Source of the DNA: Hyalella azteca
Taxonomy: Eukaryota; Arthropoda; Malacostraca; Amphipoda; Hyalellidae
DNA length: 64,000 nucleotides
Assembly (NCBI RefSeq): GCF_000764305.2
Contig: NW_025946787.1
Location: 560,611 to 624,610 of the forward strand
Reading direction: 5' to 3'
Shown: positions 46,301 through 49,812 of the stretch, piece after piece
Layout of the letters: every line of letters begins with the position of its first letter
How positions within the stretch are numbered: the first letter of the stretch is position 1
The notes under the pieces: model-generated
The model's input: the letters and a program-made list of their open reading frames with translations, nothing else
Database searches by the model: none
Told to the model about the DNA's origin: nothing
Translations under genes and position numbers: made by a program

Positions 46301-46590
46301 AAAAACATTCTAAAGGCTATAATCTACATACATTATAATGCTTTCAAAATTTAGCTGGTGGGCGCATTTGTCGCCACAAGTCTTAACCCCAACTATAAAA
46401 AAATGCTTTCAAATTATGCTGAGAAGATTTACGAGAGGTTTATGCTAACGAACATTAGTTCATGTGTTTGCTTTATCTTTAGTTTTTATATATTATAATA
46501 AAATATTACATGAGCGCCACACAACTTATTTAAAGTTCGTATATTCTCACCTGCAATCAGTAAGATGAAGGCGGCGTAGATGACAGACAT
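1187..46590 (-). CDS. Dscam2: Dscam family adhesion receptor, 5' part of gene (signal peptide to Ig9 first half)
   Basis: Single-pass immunoglobulin-superfamily receptor used for homophilic recognition between neurites; only the extracellular Ig part lies in this window. Joined coding exons: 46590-46551, 44693-44395, 42809-42671, 41107-40946, 34750-34601, 32193-32076, 30076-29866, 26425-26191, 22310-22200, 18551-18407, 12377-12226, 11964-11854, 11532-11371, then 6806-6510 or 6363-6076, 4020-3898, 2471-1959, 1316-1187. Cumulative length is in phase at every junction. Each Ig half has its Cys, its C-strand Trp (except Ig9) or its YxC motif, and Dscam-typical signatures such as YRQDVHAGVYQC (Ig1), CPVAGYPI (Ig6) and GDPP...HAGNYTC (Ig7). 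Two tandem Ig7 exons favour Dscam2 over hypervariable Dscam1; the paralog name is inferred. The gene continues beyond coordinate 1. Confidence 0.9.
1317..1958 (-). other. Intron between Ig8 and Ig9
   Basis: 642 bases, AT-rich, with the (AAT)n tract at its 3' end. Nothing else recognised. Confidence 0.8.
1325..1378. repeat. (AAT)n microsatellite at the Ig9 acceptor
   Basis: About 17 AAT units on the plus strand. On the gene strand it reads (ATT)n and lies directly upstream of TTGCCGCAAAG, occupying the place of the pyrimidine tract and branch region of the Ig9 exon. Further AT-only sequence continues to about 1440. Confidence 0.95.
1959..2471 (-). CDS. Dscam2: Dscam exon: Ig8 second half with large loop insertion
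   Basis: Acceptor TTTTCATTCAG|GC, donor CATG|GTGAGTAC, phase 1 to 1, 513 bases. The last 45 residues (FPNGTLVIQAVTELAEG, SYICEATNGVGADIS, VTLTVHG) are an ordinary Ig8 second half. The first roughly 125 residues are a Ser/Asn/Arg/His-rich insertion (RLGSNSHSNRLSLPNLPN and similar) placed between the C-strand Trp of the previous exon and the E strand. The frame stays open throughout. The usual exon would be near 170 bases. Confidence 0.88.
2472..3897 (-). other. Intron within Ig8
   Basis: About 1.4 kb of AT-rich sequence between the two Ig8 half exons. No gene, repeat array or transposon recognised. Confidence 0.8.
3898..4020 (-). CDS. Dscam2: Dscam exon: Ig8 first half
   Basis: Acceptor ACACCCTCAG|AA, donor AAAG|GTCTGA, phase 1 to 1, 123 bases. 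It encodes EPPRWVQPPDQVSVVKG, then EVAVLQCLAQGFPTPTISW and TKNTK. PPRWVxxP and GFPTPTISW are the usual start of Dscam Ig8. Too short for simple ORF lists; supported by splice sites and phase with both neighbours. Confidence 0.92.
4021..6075 (-). other. Intron between Ig7 (copy B) and Ig8
   Basis: About 2 kb, AT-rich, no recognisable coding sequence. Bases 5100..5260 repeat short motifs such as TTTCCTGGACTGAAAC and GTTTATT imperfectly. Confidence 0.7.
6076..6363 (-). CDS. Dscam2: Dscam exon: complete Ig7 domain, alternative B (downstream copy)
   Basis: Acceptor TTTATCAG|TC, donor CAGG|GTATTT, phase 1 to 1, 288 bases. It encodes PPAIRPFEFGSVIAG, ARVSCLVALGDPPLTIRW, then EPRHAGNYTCLARN and VLDVQG. 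It shares PPxxxPF, GDPP and HAGNYTC with exon A but differs widely in the loops. Both lengths are multiples of three, so exclusive or joint inclusion would both keep frame. Exclusive use is inferred from Dscam2 precedent. Confidence 0.92.
6364..6509 (-). other. 146-bp intron between the two Ig7 exons
   Basis: A short intron for a gene whose other introns run to several kilobases. It starts GTACAC and ends TTTATCAG. If the two Ig7 exons are mutually exclusive, this intron is normally not removed by joining A to B. No strong pairing sequence was visible by eye beyond a short GGTG/CACC inverted repeat near its 3' end. Confidence 0.7.
6510..6806 (-). CDS. Dscam2: Dscam exon: complete Ig7 domain, alternative A (upstream copy)
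   Basis: Acceptor TTGCATAG|AG, donor CACG|GTACAC, phase 1 to 1, 297 bases. A whole Ig domain in one exon: PPSVAPFSLPDSLVVG, VAVQCVLDRGDPPVQLTW, then KPEHAGNYTCKASG and VLLVHG. The PPxxxPF start, GDPP before the C-strand Trp, and HAGNYTC are hallmarks of the Dscam Ig7 exon. It shares phase and layout with 6076..6363, so the two are most simply mutually exclusive alternatives, as for the two Ig7 exons of insect Dscam2. Confidence 0.92.
7249..7417. repeat. Left inverted repeat of the Polinton-like element
   Basis: Pairs with 9426..9629. Shared blocks include GCGAGCTCATCA, TTATTTCGAAT, TTTGATCACTG and GATTGACCATGCAC. Termini are approximate. Confidence 0.75.
7556..8060 (-). pseudogene. Broken protein-primed DNA polymerase B fragment
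   Basis: An uninterrupted reading frame of about 129 codons (7556..7942) ends with FIDKGVRGGVSM and contains TPGLLFDALF, motifs of family B polymerases in Polinton/adintovirus-type elements. It is closed upstream by an in-frame TAG at 7945-7943, beyond which similar but degenerate sequence continues with further stops. Polymerase catalytic motifs are not seen in the surviving part. It is a non-functional fossil of the surrounding element. Confidence 0.65.
9159..9180. repeat. Short perfect hairpin inside the Polinton-like element
   Basis: AGAACTAGCA and TGCTAGTTCT separated by two bases: a 10-bp stem. Confidence 0.8.
9426..9629. repeat. Right inverted repeat of the Polinton-like element
   Basis: Reverse-complement partner of 7249..7417, with an extra partial duplication of the TTCGAAATRAGATTG block near 9520..9555. 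Confidence 0.75.
11211..11400 (-). repeat. Two-copy tandem duplication covering the Ig6 exon end and donor
   Basis: The exon end and 5' splice site (11357..11396 on the plus strand, CCGATGAAACTCACCCACG...) recur in decayed form at 11251..11292 (CCGATGGAATTCACCCACA...). The preceding CTGAAACTTGTT block recurs too. The copied donor still reads GG|GTGAAT. Unit about 100 bases. Confidence 0.85.
11371..11532 (-). CDS. Dscam2: Dscam exon: Ig6 second half
   Basis: Acceptor CTCCCCATAG|AT, donor GTGG|GTGAGT, phase 1 to 1. It encodes DGRVLPNNRRQEVSISG, VLSIRQVSQKEDRG, SYTCTAADKQG and HLDIVG. It completes Ig6 with its F-strand Cys. A decayed tandem copy of the exon end and donor lies about 107 bases downstream. 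Confidence 0.94.
11533..11853 (-). other. Intron within Ig6
   Basis: 321 bases, AT-rich. A short chance ORF on the gene strand; nothing recognised. Confidence 0.7.
11854..11964 (-). CDS. Dscam2: Dscam exon: Ig6 first half
   Basis: Acceptor ATGACAG|GT, donor AAAG|GTGATT, phase 1 to 1, 111 bases. It encodes GPPHVRPLGSVTAVAG, then ETFRVRCPVAGYPIETITWAK. CPVAGYPI followed by Trp is one of the most conserved signatures in arthropod Dscam proteins. Confidence 0.95.
12226..12377 (-). CDS. Dscam2: Dscam exon: Ig5 second half
   Basis: Acceptor TACGTGCAG|G, donor TACG|GTCAGA, phase 2 to 1. It encodes MLVGQHVTGLGDVVGHV, NISSVRVEDGGHYAC and LSVYG. The VGQxVT...GDVV...NI and DGGxYxC patterns match the second half of Dscam Ig5. 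A roughly 154-bp direct repeat lies 55 bases upstream of the acceptor. Confidence 0.93.
12433..12750. repeat. Direct repeat, two units of about 154 bp
   Basis: Both units contain AATAATTACGCACT, TTTTTAAAGTGACGTCGTC, ACCTACGAAGTC and GGTAAATAATTGCCTTAGTT in the same order. Adjacent to, but not including, the Ig5 second-half acceptor. Confidence 0.9.
13290..13365. repeat. Inverted repeats with two competing left arms
   Basis: CTGAGGATATTCTGAGG (13290..13306) is the exact reverse complement of CCTCAGAATATCCTCAG (13349..13365). A second left arm, AGGATATTCTGAGGT (13326..13340), pairs with the same right arm to give a 15-bp stem with a 7-base loop. Confidence 0.85.
18048..18433 (-). repeat. 77-bp tandem array built from the Ig5 exon end and donor
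   Basis: The last exon bases plus donor (TCTGACTGGGGCAG and ATTCAC on the plus strand) recur. Donor positions are 18401, 18324, 18247 and 18116; one unit between 18247 and 18116 has lost its middle, and a partial unit lies at 18048..18115. Spacing is exactly 77 bases for the intact units. Copied donors read GTGAAT, GTGAAA and GTGAAT. All copies share GAATTCACAATCATCG. Confidence 0.93.
18407..18551 (-). CDS. Dscam2: Dscam exon: Ig5 first half
   Basis: Acceptor CCCGAAACAG|CC, donor GAAAG|GTGAAT, phase 1 to 2, 145 bases. It encodes SPPELLYKFISQKMRPGPS, ASLKCIARGTPTPTLSW and LDGFPLPQSE. The RPGPSASLKC and PTPTLSW motifs are typical of Dscam Ig5. The donor is the first of a 77-bp tandem series. 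Confidence 0.93.
19521..19548. repeat. 28-bp perfect palindrome
   Basis: TTCTCTGTATAATA followed directly by its reverse complement. AT-rich centre. Confidence 0.9.
20892..21225 (+). pseudogene. Mariner-type transposase C-terminal relic with internal minisatellite
   Basis: One frame starts WPPRSPDLTPCDYFFWGYVK, the conserved region around the third catalytic acidic residue of mariner/IS630-like transposases. A different frame at the end reads LKNRITATVH, the usual continuation. Between them the codons for the VYVPPLP segment have been amplified into about eight 29-bp units, which shifts the frame at each unit. No N-terminal transposase part is present. Confidence 0.75.
20957..21187 (+). repeat. 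29-bp minisatellite, about 8 copies
   Basis: Units read TTTACGTCCCGCCTCTACCA plus GCAACTCTG with few changes. They encode VYVPPLP in one of three frames and lie inside the transposase relic. Confidence 0.93.
22035..22184. mobile_element. Small inverted-repeat element family 1, copy 1 (MITE-like)
   Basis: 150 bp with imperfect terminal inverted repeats: left CAGGGCCTATACTATCAAAA, right TTTTGAAAGTATGGCCCC. It closely matches 43505..43654. The CAGRGCC ends resemble hAT-type ends, but no 8-bp target duplication is evident. The right end is about 15 bases from the Ig4 exon donor. Confidence 0.8.
22200..22310 (-). CDS. Dscam2: Dscam exon: Ig4 second half
   Basis: Acceptor TATTTGTCAG|GC, donor GGAG|GTGAGA, phase 1 to 1, 111 bases. 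It encodes GSLRVTGTQRSDAG, MYQCFARSD and AAELRLGG. MYQCF is the conserved Ig4 F-strand motif of Dscam. A small inverted-repeat transposon ends about 15 bases beyond the donor. Confidence 0.92.
22311..26190 (-). other. Intron within Ig4
   Basis: 3.9 kb. It contains family 2 inverted-repeat element copy 1 (23847..24034). A GC-richer stretch at 23590..23830 has short ORFs on the plus strand that I do not recognise. Otherwise AT-rich. Confidence 0.7.
23847..24034. mobile_element. Small inverted-repeat element family 2, copy 1, with GACA microsatellite
   Basis: AGCGCATTTTCTC (23888) and GAGAAAATGCGCT (24020) form 13-bp terminal inverted repeats around a (GGACAGAC)n tract. The flank AACTCAGTACTCACTGCAGTGAGT contains a 16-bp palindrome. 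The same arrangement recurs at 47922..48077 with a shorter GACA tract. Confidence 0.85.
26191..26425 (-). CDS. Dscam2: Dscam exon: Ig4 first half
   Basis: Acceptor TCTCCCTCAG|ATT, donor ACAG|GTCAGTG, phase 0 to 1. It encodes IRVTRSVPAWVRVQPK, VDVGGSTEFLCEVG, a roughly 20-residue Gly/Ser/Thr-rich loop, then TRYTWYKDGRII and RIVIT. The Cys and WYKDG motif match Dscam Ig4; the Cys-to-Trp spacing is unusually long. A second acceptor lies 40 bases upstream in a duplicated segment. Confidence 0.93.
26421..26500 (-). repeat. Two 40-bp units duplicating the Ig4 acceptor
   Basis: CGAATCTGAGGG...AAATAAC occurs twice in tandem (26421..26460 and 26461..26500). On the gene strand each unit supplies a pyrimidine tract and CCTCAG|ATTCG acceptor. 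Using the upstream acceptor would add 40 bases and reach TGA at the fifth codon. Confidence 0.92.
26976..27293 (+). pseudogene. Penelope-like retroelement fragment (GIY-YIG C-terminal end)
   Basis: The frame encodes VSDRDFRILASTTGVSDLRI, then FETLYTFKQRLSLN and SSYPIEIVN. The xFExLYxxKxxxSLN...SSxPxxI pattern is that of the C-terminal endonuclease end of Penelope-like elements. No reverse transcriptase domain is present. Inverted repeats of about 35-45 bp flank it (27011..27059 and 27342..27387, sharing GGAAAACGTTTC and ATCGTCAGTTC). Confidence 0.55.
27011..27387. repeat. Inverted repeat pair around the Penelope-like fragment
   Basis: The left arm TAAAGGAAAACGTTTC...CCAGCTCCATCGTCAGTTC pairs with right arm GAACTGACGATAGAGCTGG plus AAACGTTTTCCTTA, with a 6-base insertion in the left arm. 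Confidence 0.8.
29341..29890 (-). repeat. Tandem array of 83-91-bp units built from the Ig3 exon end and donor
   Basis: The exon end and donor (CTCACCTCCATAGTGCTGCTGC on the plus strand starting 29861) recur at 29770, 29685, 29602, 29518 and 29429, with a partial unit near 29345. The copied donors read GTGAA, GTAAG, GTGAG, ATGAG (lost) and GTGAG. Units share a CACTGAACTTCTCCGCTTG-like block and AAATTNTGACGCC. Confidence 0.93.
29866..30076 (-). CDS. Dscam2: Dscam exon: Ig3 second half
   Basis: Acceptor CCCCCACTCAG|A, donor GAG|GTGAGTGG, phase 2 to 0. It encodes WYQKTPNGDRLPVHQQQ, a glycine/serine-rich stretch, SGVLVLESA and VAFVCEATNAAGSSTME: the C-strand Trp and F-strand Cys of Ig3. The last bases and donor form the first unit of a long tandem array running into the intron. 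Confidence 0.92.
30077..32075 (-). other. Intron within Ig3
   Basis: 2 kb. Its first part (31959..32075) is the 66-bp donor array; the remainder is AT-rich. An open frame at 30727..30933 on the gene strand is hydrophobic but has no Ig features or recognised identity. Confidence 0.75.
31959..32131 (-). repeat. 66-bp tandem array built from the Ig3 first-half exon end and donor
   Basis: Copy 1 is the authentic exon end. Copy 2 (donor GT at 32009-32008) repeats all 66 bases with CTC to CAC and CCG to CAC changes in the former codons. Copy 3 (31959..31999) keeps 41 bases and has lost its donor. Each full unit reads GACCTGCCGC...CTACAG|GTAGGCGCAG. Confidence 0.94.
32076..32193 (-). CDS. Dscam2: Dscam exon: Ig3 first half
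   Basis: Found from phase and motif rather than from a long ORF. Acceptor CAACCAG|AT, donor TACAG|GTAGGC, phase 1 to 2, 118 bases. It encodes DPRVPSPPRLITQS, then LPLILPCVAHANPPPAYR, which continues in frame into WYQK of the next exon. The Cys and PPPxYRWY pattern is that of Ig3. The acceptor has a weak pyrimidine tract. The last 56 bases of the exon and its donor are copied downstream (see the array at 31959..32131). Confidence 0.88.
32212..32406. repeat. 64-bp tandem repeat, three copies, beside the Ig3 acceptor
   Basis: GCAAAGTTTTCCAAGTTAAT, AAAATTGCAAAAGTTTTGAA and ACTAGAACCT recur in order three times; the third copy is slightly diverged. It ends about 20 bases from the Ig3 first-half exon, so that exon has tandem repeats on both sides. 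Confidence 0.94.
34531..34557. repeat. Hairpin downstream of the Ig2 second-half donor
   Basis: CTTCTGACAC and GTGTCAGAAG form a perfect 10-bp stem with a 5-base loop, 40-70 bases into the intron on the gene strand. Confidence 0.88.
34601..34750 (-). CDS. Dscam2: Dscam exon: Ig2 second half
   Basis: The acceptor is TTTTACCAG|AC and the donor AACG|GTGAGATAA (phase 1 to 1). It encodes DGKYHAIKWSGQLLVHNV, SDSHSTFRCVAL and AARIIVN. The DGKY start and the FRC motif match the second half of Dscam Ig2. A three-copy tandem repeat abuts the acceptor and a hairpin lies just downstream of the donor. Confidence 0.92.
34751..34934. repeat. 61-bp tandem repeat, three copies, at the Ig2 acceptor
   Basis: Units start YTGGTAAAAAAATAT and contain TTTTTAGTTGTGAG and GATTTAAAATGTAAA. 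The first unit contains the CCAG acceptor of the exon; the other two have lost the AG. Confidence 0.9.
37440..38300. repeat. 29-bp minisatellite, about 29 copies
   Basis: The unit reads CCAGAGCTGTGTGGCCAGGG then CTGTGTATT with scattered substitutions and a few truncated units. Because 29 is not a multiple of three and the unit lacks stops on the plus strand, all three frames are open (up to 358 codons), with a 29-residue protein period. It is not a gene. Confidence 0.97.
39338..39440. repeat. 53-bp direct repeat, two copies
   Basis: ACAACAATTTGTAGATTTAA...CTTTGGAGCAA occurs twice back to back with almost no change, so it is recent. Confidence 0.95.
40946..41107 (-). CDS. Dscam2: Dscam exon: Ig2 first half
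   Basis: It encodes VVTQGVEVMVRDEAV, then SGNTAVLTCELPSSL and TAWERDRG, giving the B-strand Cys and C-strand Trp of Ig2. Donor GGCG|GTGAG, phase 1 to 1. In Dscam1 of insects this exon position is an array of alternatives. Here I find one copy only, which argues against the hypervariable paralog. Confidence 0.92.
41108..42670 (-). other. Intron between Ig1 and Ig2
   Basis: 1.6 kb, AT-rich. Nothing recognised. Confidence 0.75.
42671..42809 (-). CDS. Dscam2: Dscam exon: Ig1 second half
   Basis: The acceptor is TTTTCAG|ATT and the donor CCTG|GTATGAG (phase 0 to 1). It encodes ILSNGSLVLLPFSASQ, then YRQDVHAGVYQC and SNPTG, the F-strand Cys and Dscam Ig1 hallmark. It completes the domain started at 44395..44693 and leads in frame into Ig2. 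Confidence 0.93.
42810..44394 (-). other. Intron within Ig1
   Basis: 1.6 kb. It contains family 1 inverted-repeat element copy 2 (43505..43654). A GC-richer stretch directly beside that element (43290..43500), open on both strands, is of unknown nature. The rest is AT-rich. Confidence 0.75.
43505..43654. mobile_element. Small inverted-repeat element family 1, copy 2 (MITE-like)
   Basis: 150 bp, same length and orientation as 22035..22184. Ends CAGAGCCTATACTTTCAAAA and TTTTGAAAGTATGGCCCCTG. The interior shares CATCAGCCAATCA and GACGGCCTTTC. Confidence 0.82.
44395..44693 (-). CDS. Dscam2: Dscam exon: N-terminal extension and Ig1 first half
   Basis: The acceptor is preceded by a pyrimidine-rich tract ending TTTGCAG; the donor is GAG|GTGGGT (phase 1 in, phase 0 out). 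It encodes about 50 residues of Ser/Leu/Arg-rich linker, then GPVLAEG, then the Ig1 first half with SGVVLNCAAKGDPEPSITW: the B-strand Cys and C-strand Trp of an Ig fold, and IPGVRE at the end. Ig1 of Dscam normally starts close to the signal peptide, so the linker ahead of GPVL is longer than I expect. Confidence 0.9.
44694..46550 (-). other. Intron 1, between signal peptide and Ig1
   Basis: 1.9 kb, AT-rich. An 86-codon plus-strand ORF at 45115..45375 has no recognised features. Nothing else seen. Confidence 0.7.
46551..46590 (-). CDS. Dscam2: Dscam exon 1 coding part: start codon and signal peptide
   Basis: The ATG at 46590-46588 sits in a GCGCC-ATG-T context and is followed by MSVIYAAFILLIA, a short hydrophobic signal-peptide core. 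A consensus donor GTGAG follows after one base of the next codon (phase 1), and it joins in frame to the Ig1 exon to give a Glu codon. The GC-rich bases just upstream (46591..46620) are probably 5' untranslated sequence. The exon is too short for ORF-length tests; it rests on start, hydrophobicity, donor and phase. Confidence 0.8.
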
Positions 46591-47921
46591 GGCGCCGCGG
46601 TCCAGCGGTCTCGTACTTGCAAATATTTTTACGGGGCTGTCAGCCCTGAATTTGAAGAGCTTCTAGTTGAATTCATTTGTGCAGTCAATGAGTGGGGAAT
46701 TTAATACAAGTATGAGTCGACCAAGATAACTTAATTAATGCTTAAGAAAATGAGACGAAGCTAACTTGTTGGAGAAAGGCGTATCCGTAGGTTTTCTTCA
46801 TTTCACATGTATATGAAATTGGCGTGTGCTGCTGCATGAAGATTTATATCAATGTTATCTCAAAACAGGGCAAAATCTATCTCTGAAATATTCAAAAGGT
46901 AATGTTAAAAACGCTGGAAGACTTTGATAACGGATAACTAAAACAAATAGTGGTCAAATATCACCCAGGTTTGGTTGCTTTACATTTTTATTACTAATAA
47001 TCACTTGCAATTTAAAGTCTAATACTTCTGAAGAGTGCTTTTATATGTGATATATAATAATACAAATAAATCTAAATAAATCTACAGTATCTAGACGTCA
47101 CAGAAAATTTCGAATCCCAAAGGATTCTAAATCAAGCCATTGTAGTTTGAAATCAGGAAAGTATTTGAAACTTTCACACACACAACTATTAAAATAATTT
47201 AACTTTGCTACGCCAGCAACAAAATCGCTCCATTATAATCACGAGACCTTTAATTCATGTAATATTTTCCCGCGAAAGCTTCATAATGAACAAAATTATT
47301 GTCAGCTCGGGTTATTTTTCGTCACATTGGCACTACGTGCACGTCTGCAAATGGTGAGACTGGACTACATGGCTCGTCAATTATTTTAAGTAGAATTGGA
47401 GCACCCAAAGCCTTACAAAGCCTCTCGTTTTTTTCTACAAACTACGCTGACAGAGGCGCTTTATTTTCTGAGGTTTCAGGACTGGTGTCGACTGCAGGTT
47501 TCAAGTCGGCGTGAAGTAAGAAACGTACGGGAGACTGAAATAAATGATCTGTTCTGATTGCCGGCTATTGTAATAATTGGGACTAAATTATCAATTTTTG
47601 AAGTGTTGCGTTAACTTCGATAACTGTGTATTATCAATCATGGAATATAGTATAAAAAATTAGTTTAGAATATTTTGTTTCTTTCTTAATAGATATTTGT
47701 TGTTTGATATTGAATAATTTTATCTTCGTTTTAGTATATATTTCATGATAAATGAATAAGAAAAACTTCAATAAATCATCGCGAAGGAACGAGTTATTAC
47801 TAGCTATCGATAAATGATAATGGTAAGTTCCAGGATTAGCCCAGGATTTAAACCTAAAAATCTATTGGCTTAATTTGAGCAGGATAGGTAGTTTCTCCCT
47901 CGGCACCATCTAATCGCAACT

Positions 47922-48077
47922 AAAAAAATATAACTCATTACTCACTGCAGTGAGTGACAGAGAGCGCATTTTCTCGTCGGCGAAAACGTGAAGTCACGGA
48001 CGGACAGACAGACAGACGGACAGACGGATATGGCGAGCACAATAGCGCCTTTTTTCCATAAATGAGAAAATGCGTTA
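47922..48077. mobile_element. Small inverted-repeat element family 2, copy 2
   Basis: It matches 23847..24034 from AAAAAAATATAACTCA through the 16-bp palindrome, the AGCGCATTTTCTC end, a shortened GACA tract, TGGCGAGCACAATAG and the GAGAAAATGCG end. Same orientation. Confidence 0.85.
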
Positions 48078-49739
48078 ATAAGATCTTCCGTTGAAACGTT
48101 GAACGTTAACTTGCCGTTTTCAAATCAACTGAATCAATCAATGTAGACGAGGTCGAAAAACGTGAGGCTCGATACGCTGAGATGCAGAGCAGGATTCTAC
48201 ACAGTCAGTCTCTAATCCAGCCTTCACCCAGGAAAATTTTCCAGTCTTCAACTCAGGAAAAAAGTAGCAAACTTTTGAAGATTCACTTCCTGGACCGAAG
48301 GATTTTCCTCTAGTTCATGGTGGATCAAGGGACTTTTTTTGATTTAGAACTGTCTCGCTAATGACCACCTAGCGATATTGTAATAAATGCAGATACGATG
48401 ATTGCTGGAGAACGGATACTCATTCATCAAGAGATGTCACGTCTCTAGAGATAATTCCGTTTCAAAGATATTTGTATAGAGCAAATTTTACAAAAACTGA
48501 ATTATAAATTGATATTCTTAATAAAATGTATGCTATCGGTGAGGAAACGACTATACATGTATGTTTTCAACATGCGAGAGCTTTTTAGTTGTAATAGATA
48601 GTAATATGAAGCCAAAAAATAATGATTAGGAACGATAACTGTTAGCAACTCTATACGAACAAAGCCATTATTAAATTTCTCGTTTGACCCGACAACCAAA
48701 GCTCCGTTTAGCCACGCAGGTTCCTAACGTTACGGTGTCGAGCGAAGTCGTATTTCATGTGCAGGCACAGCCCGCCAAGTGTGTCATTGCGGCGCAGAAA
48801 CGAAATTCTGAAGCCTGAATTTCTCGAACAACGGATATAGGCTTAATATTGCGCCATGTAATCAACGTAAAGTGCGTTGTCGCGCTTAAGTTTCGTTGAA
48901 GTTTCAAAAAAGTGGGCAGAAATGCTTCTAAAACAAGCGTAATATATCGGGTCCAACGCTGTTGCTGCTCATACATTTTTATGAAGGACCAAATTAGGAA
49001 GTCCCATCCACTACAAGACGAGGATCTTGTTAACGCGAGTGACGGAGCGTCATACCGAGCGTGCCGTCTAATTATGTAAAATAGAAGACGCGTACGGCAG
49101 CAAAATGTGACGGAAAGCTGCTTTGCTGCCATGCTCGCCGCTAAGCAATACCTTAAAAATCCCAAAGACTGTAGACTTTTCTCCATTAATTAAAATAAGG
49201 CTTACACTTTTGATGATTATATCAATAAAAATTTAATTTTAGTTCAGTTTAGCTCACCTCTCAAAATAAATGTTACGCATGTATATATTTTATATCTACG
49301 TATAAATTACGTACGTTAATTGTACGTAATTTCTTTCTATCTAATAACCAATGATTTCTTAATTTGTGTTGATTTGAAGGTAATTGCTTCGCTGATATTT
49401 GATGACCCGCAATAATTAAAATGTTACAAACGTTGTGCAATATTTGGTTTTAATGCAAGTCTGGTAATTCTAGTTTCGATTCTGAGTCACCTCTGGATAA
49501 CGTCAAAAACGTCAAATCCTTTAGCCACGTCTTTTACACTATCATAGCTTTCTGTTCCACCACCGAGGGTAGGTGTTTAAATATTTTCTATTCATATTAT
49601 GATAATCCTGTATCGATTTAGTGGCATTTTCTATAAGTCAGAAAGACTATTTTTTACCAGTCTATTATTTATTTGTTCCGAGTTTCAAGTTATGTATATC
49701 TTGCTTTATTAGTGAGAAACAGTCGTTAATTTGTTTATT

Positions 49740-49812
49740 TATTTATTCGCAGAGAGGGATCGAATTTAGAACCCGAAATCATTTCAGGGCGATAAGAGCT
49801 AAGGAAACATGA
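49740..49812. mobile_element. Possible decayed tRNA-derived SINE end
   Basis: A (TTTA)n tract at 49727..49745 followed by AGAGAGGGATCGAATTTAGA and ACCCGAAATC resembles the reverse-strand B-box end of tRNA-derived SINEs. Heavily diverged and weakly supported. Confidence 0.2.

Noticed and set aside
48755..49186. 143-codon minus-strand ORF in a GC-richer patch
   Set aside because: No motif I can name; other frames of the same patch look equally protein-like. Possibly a decayed transposon, but not supportable as a gene.
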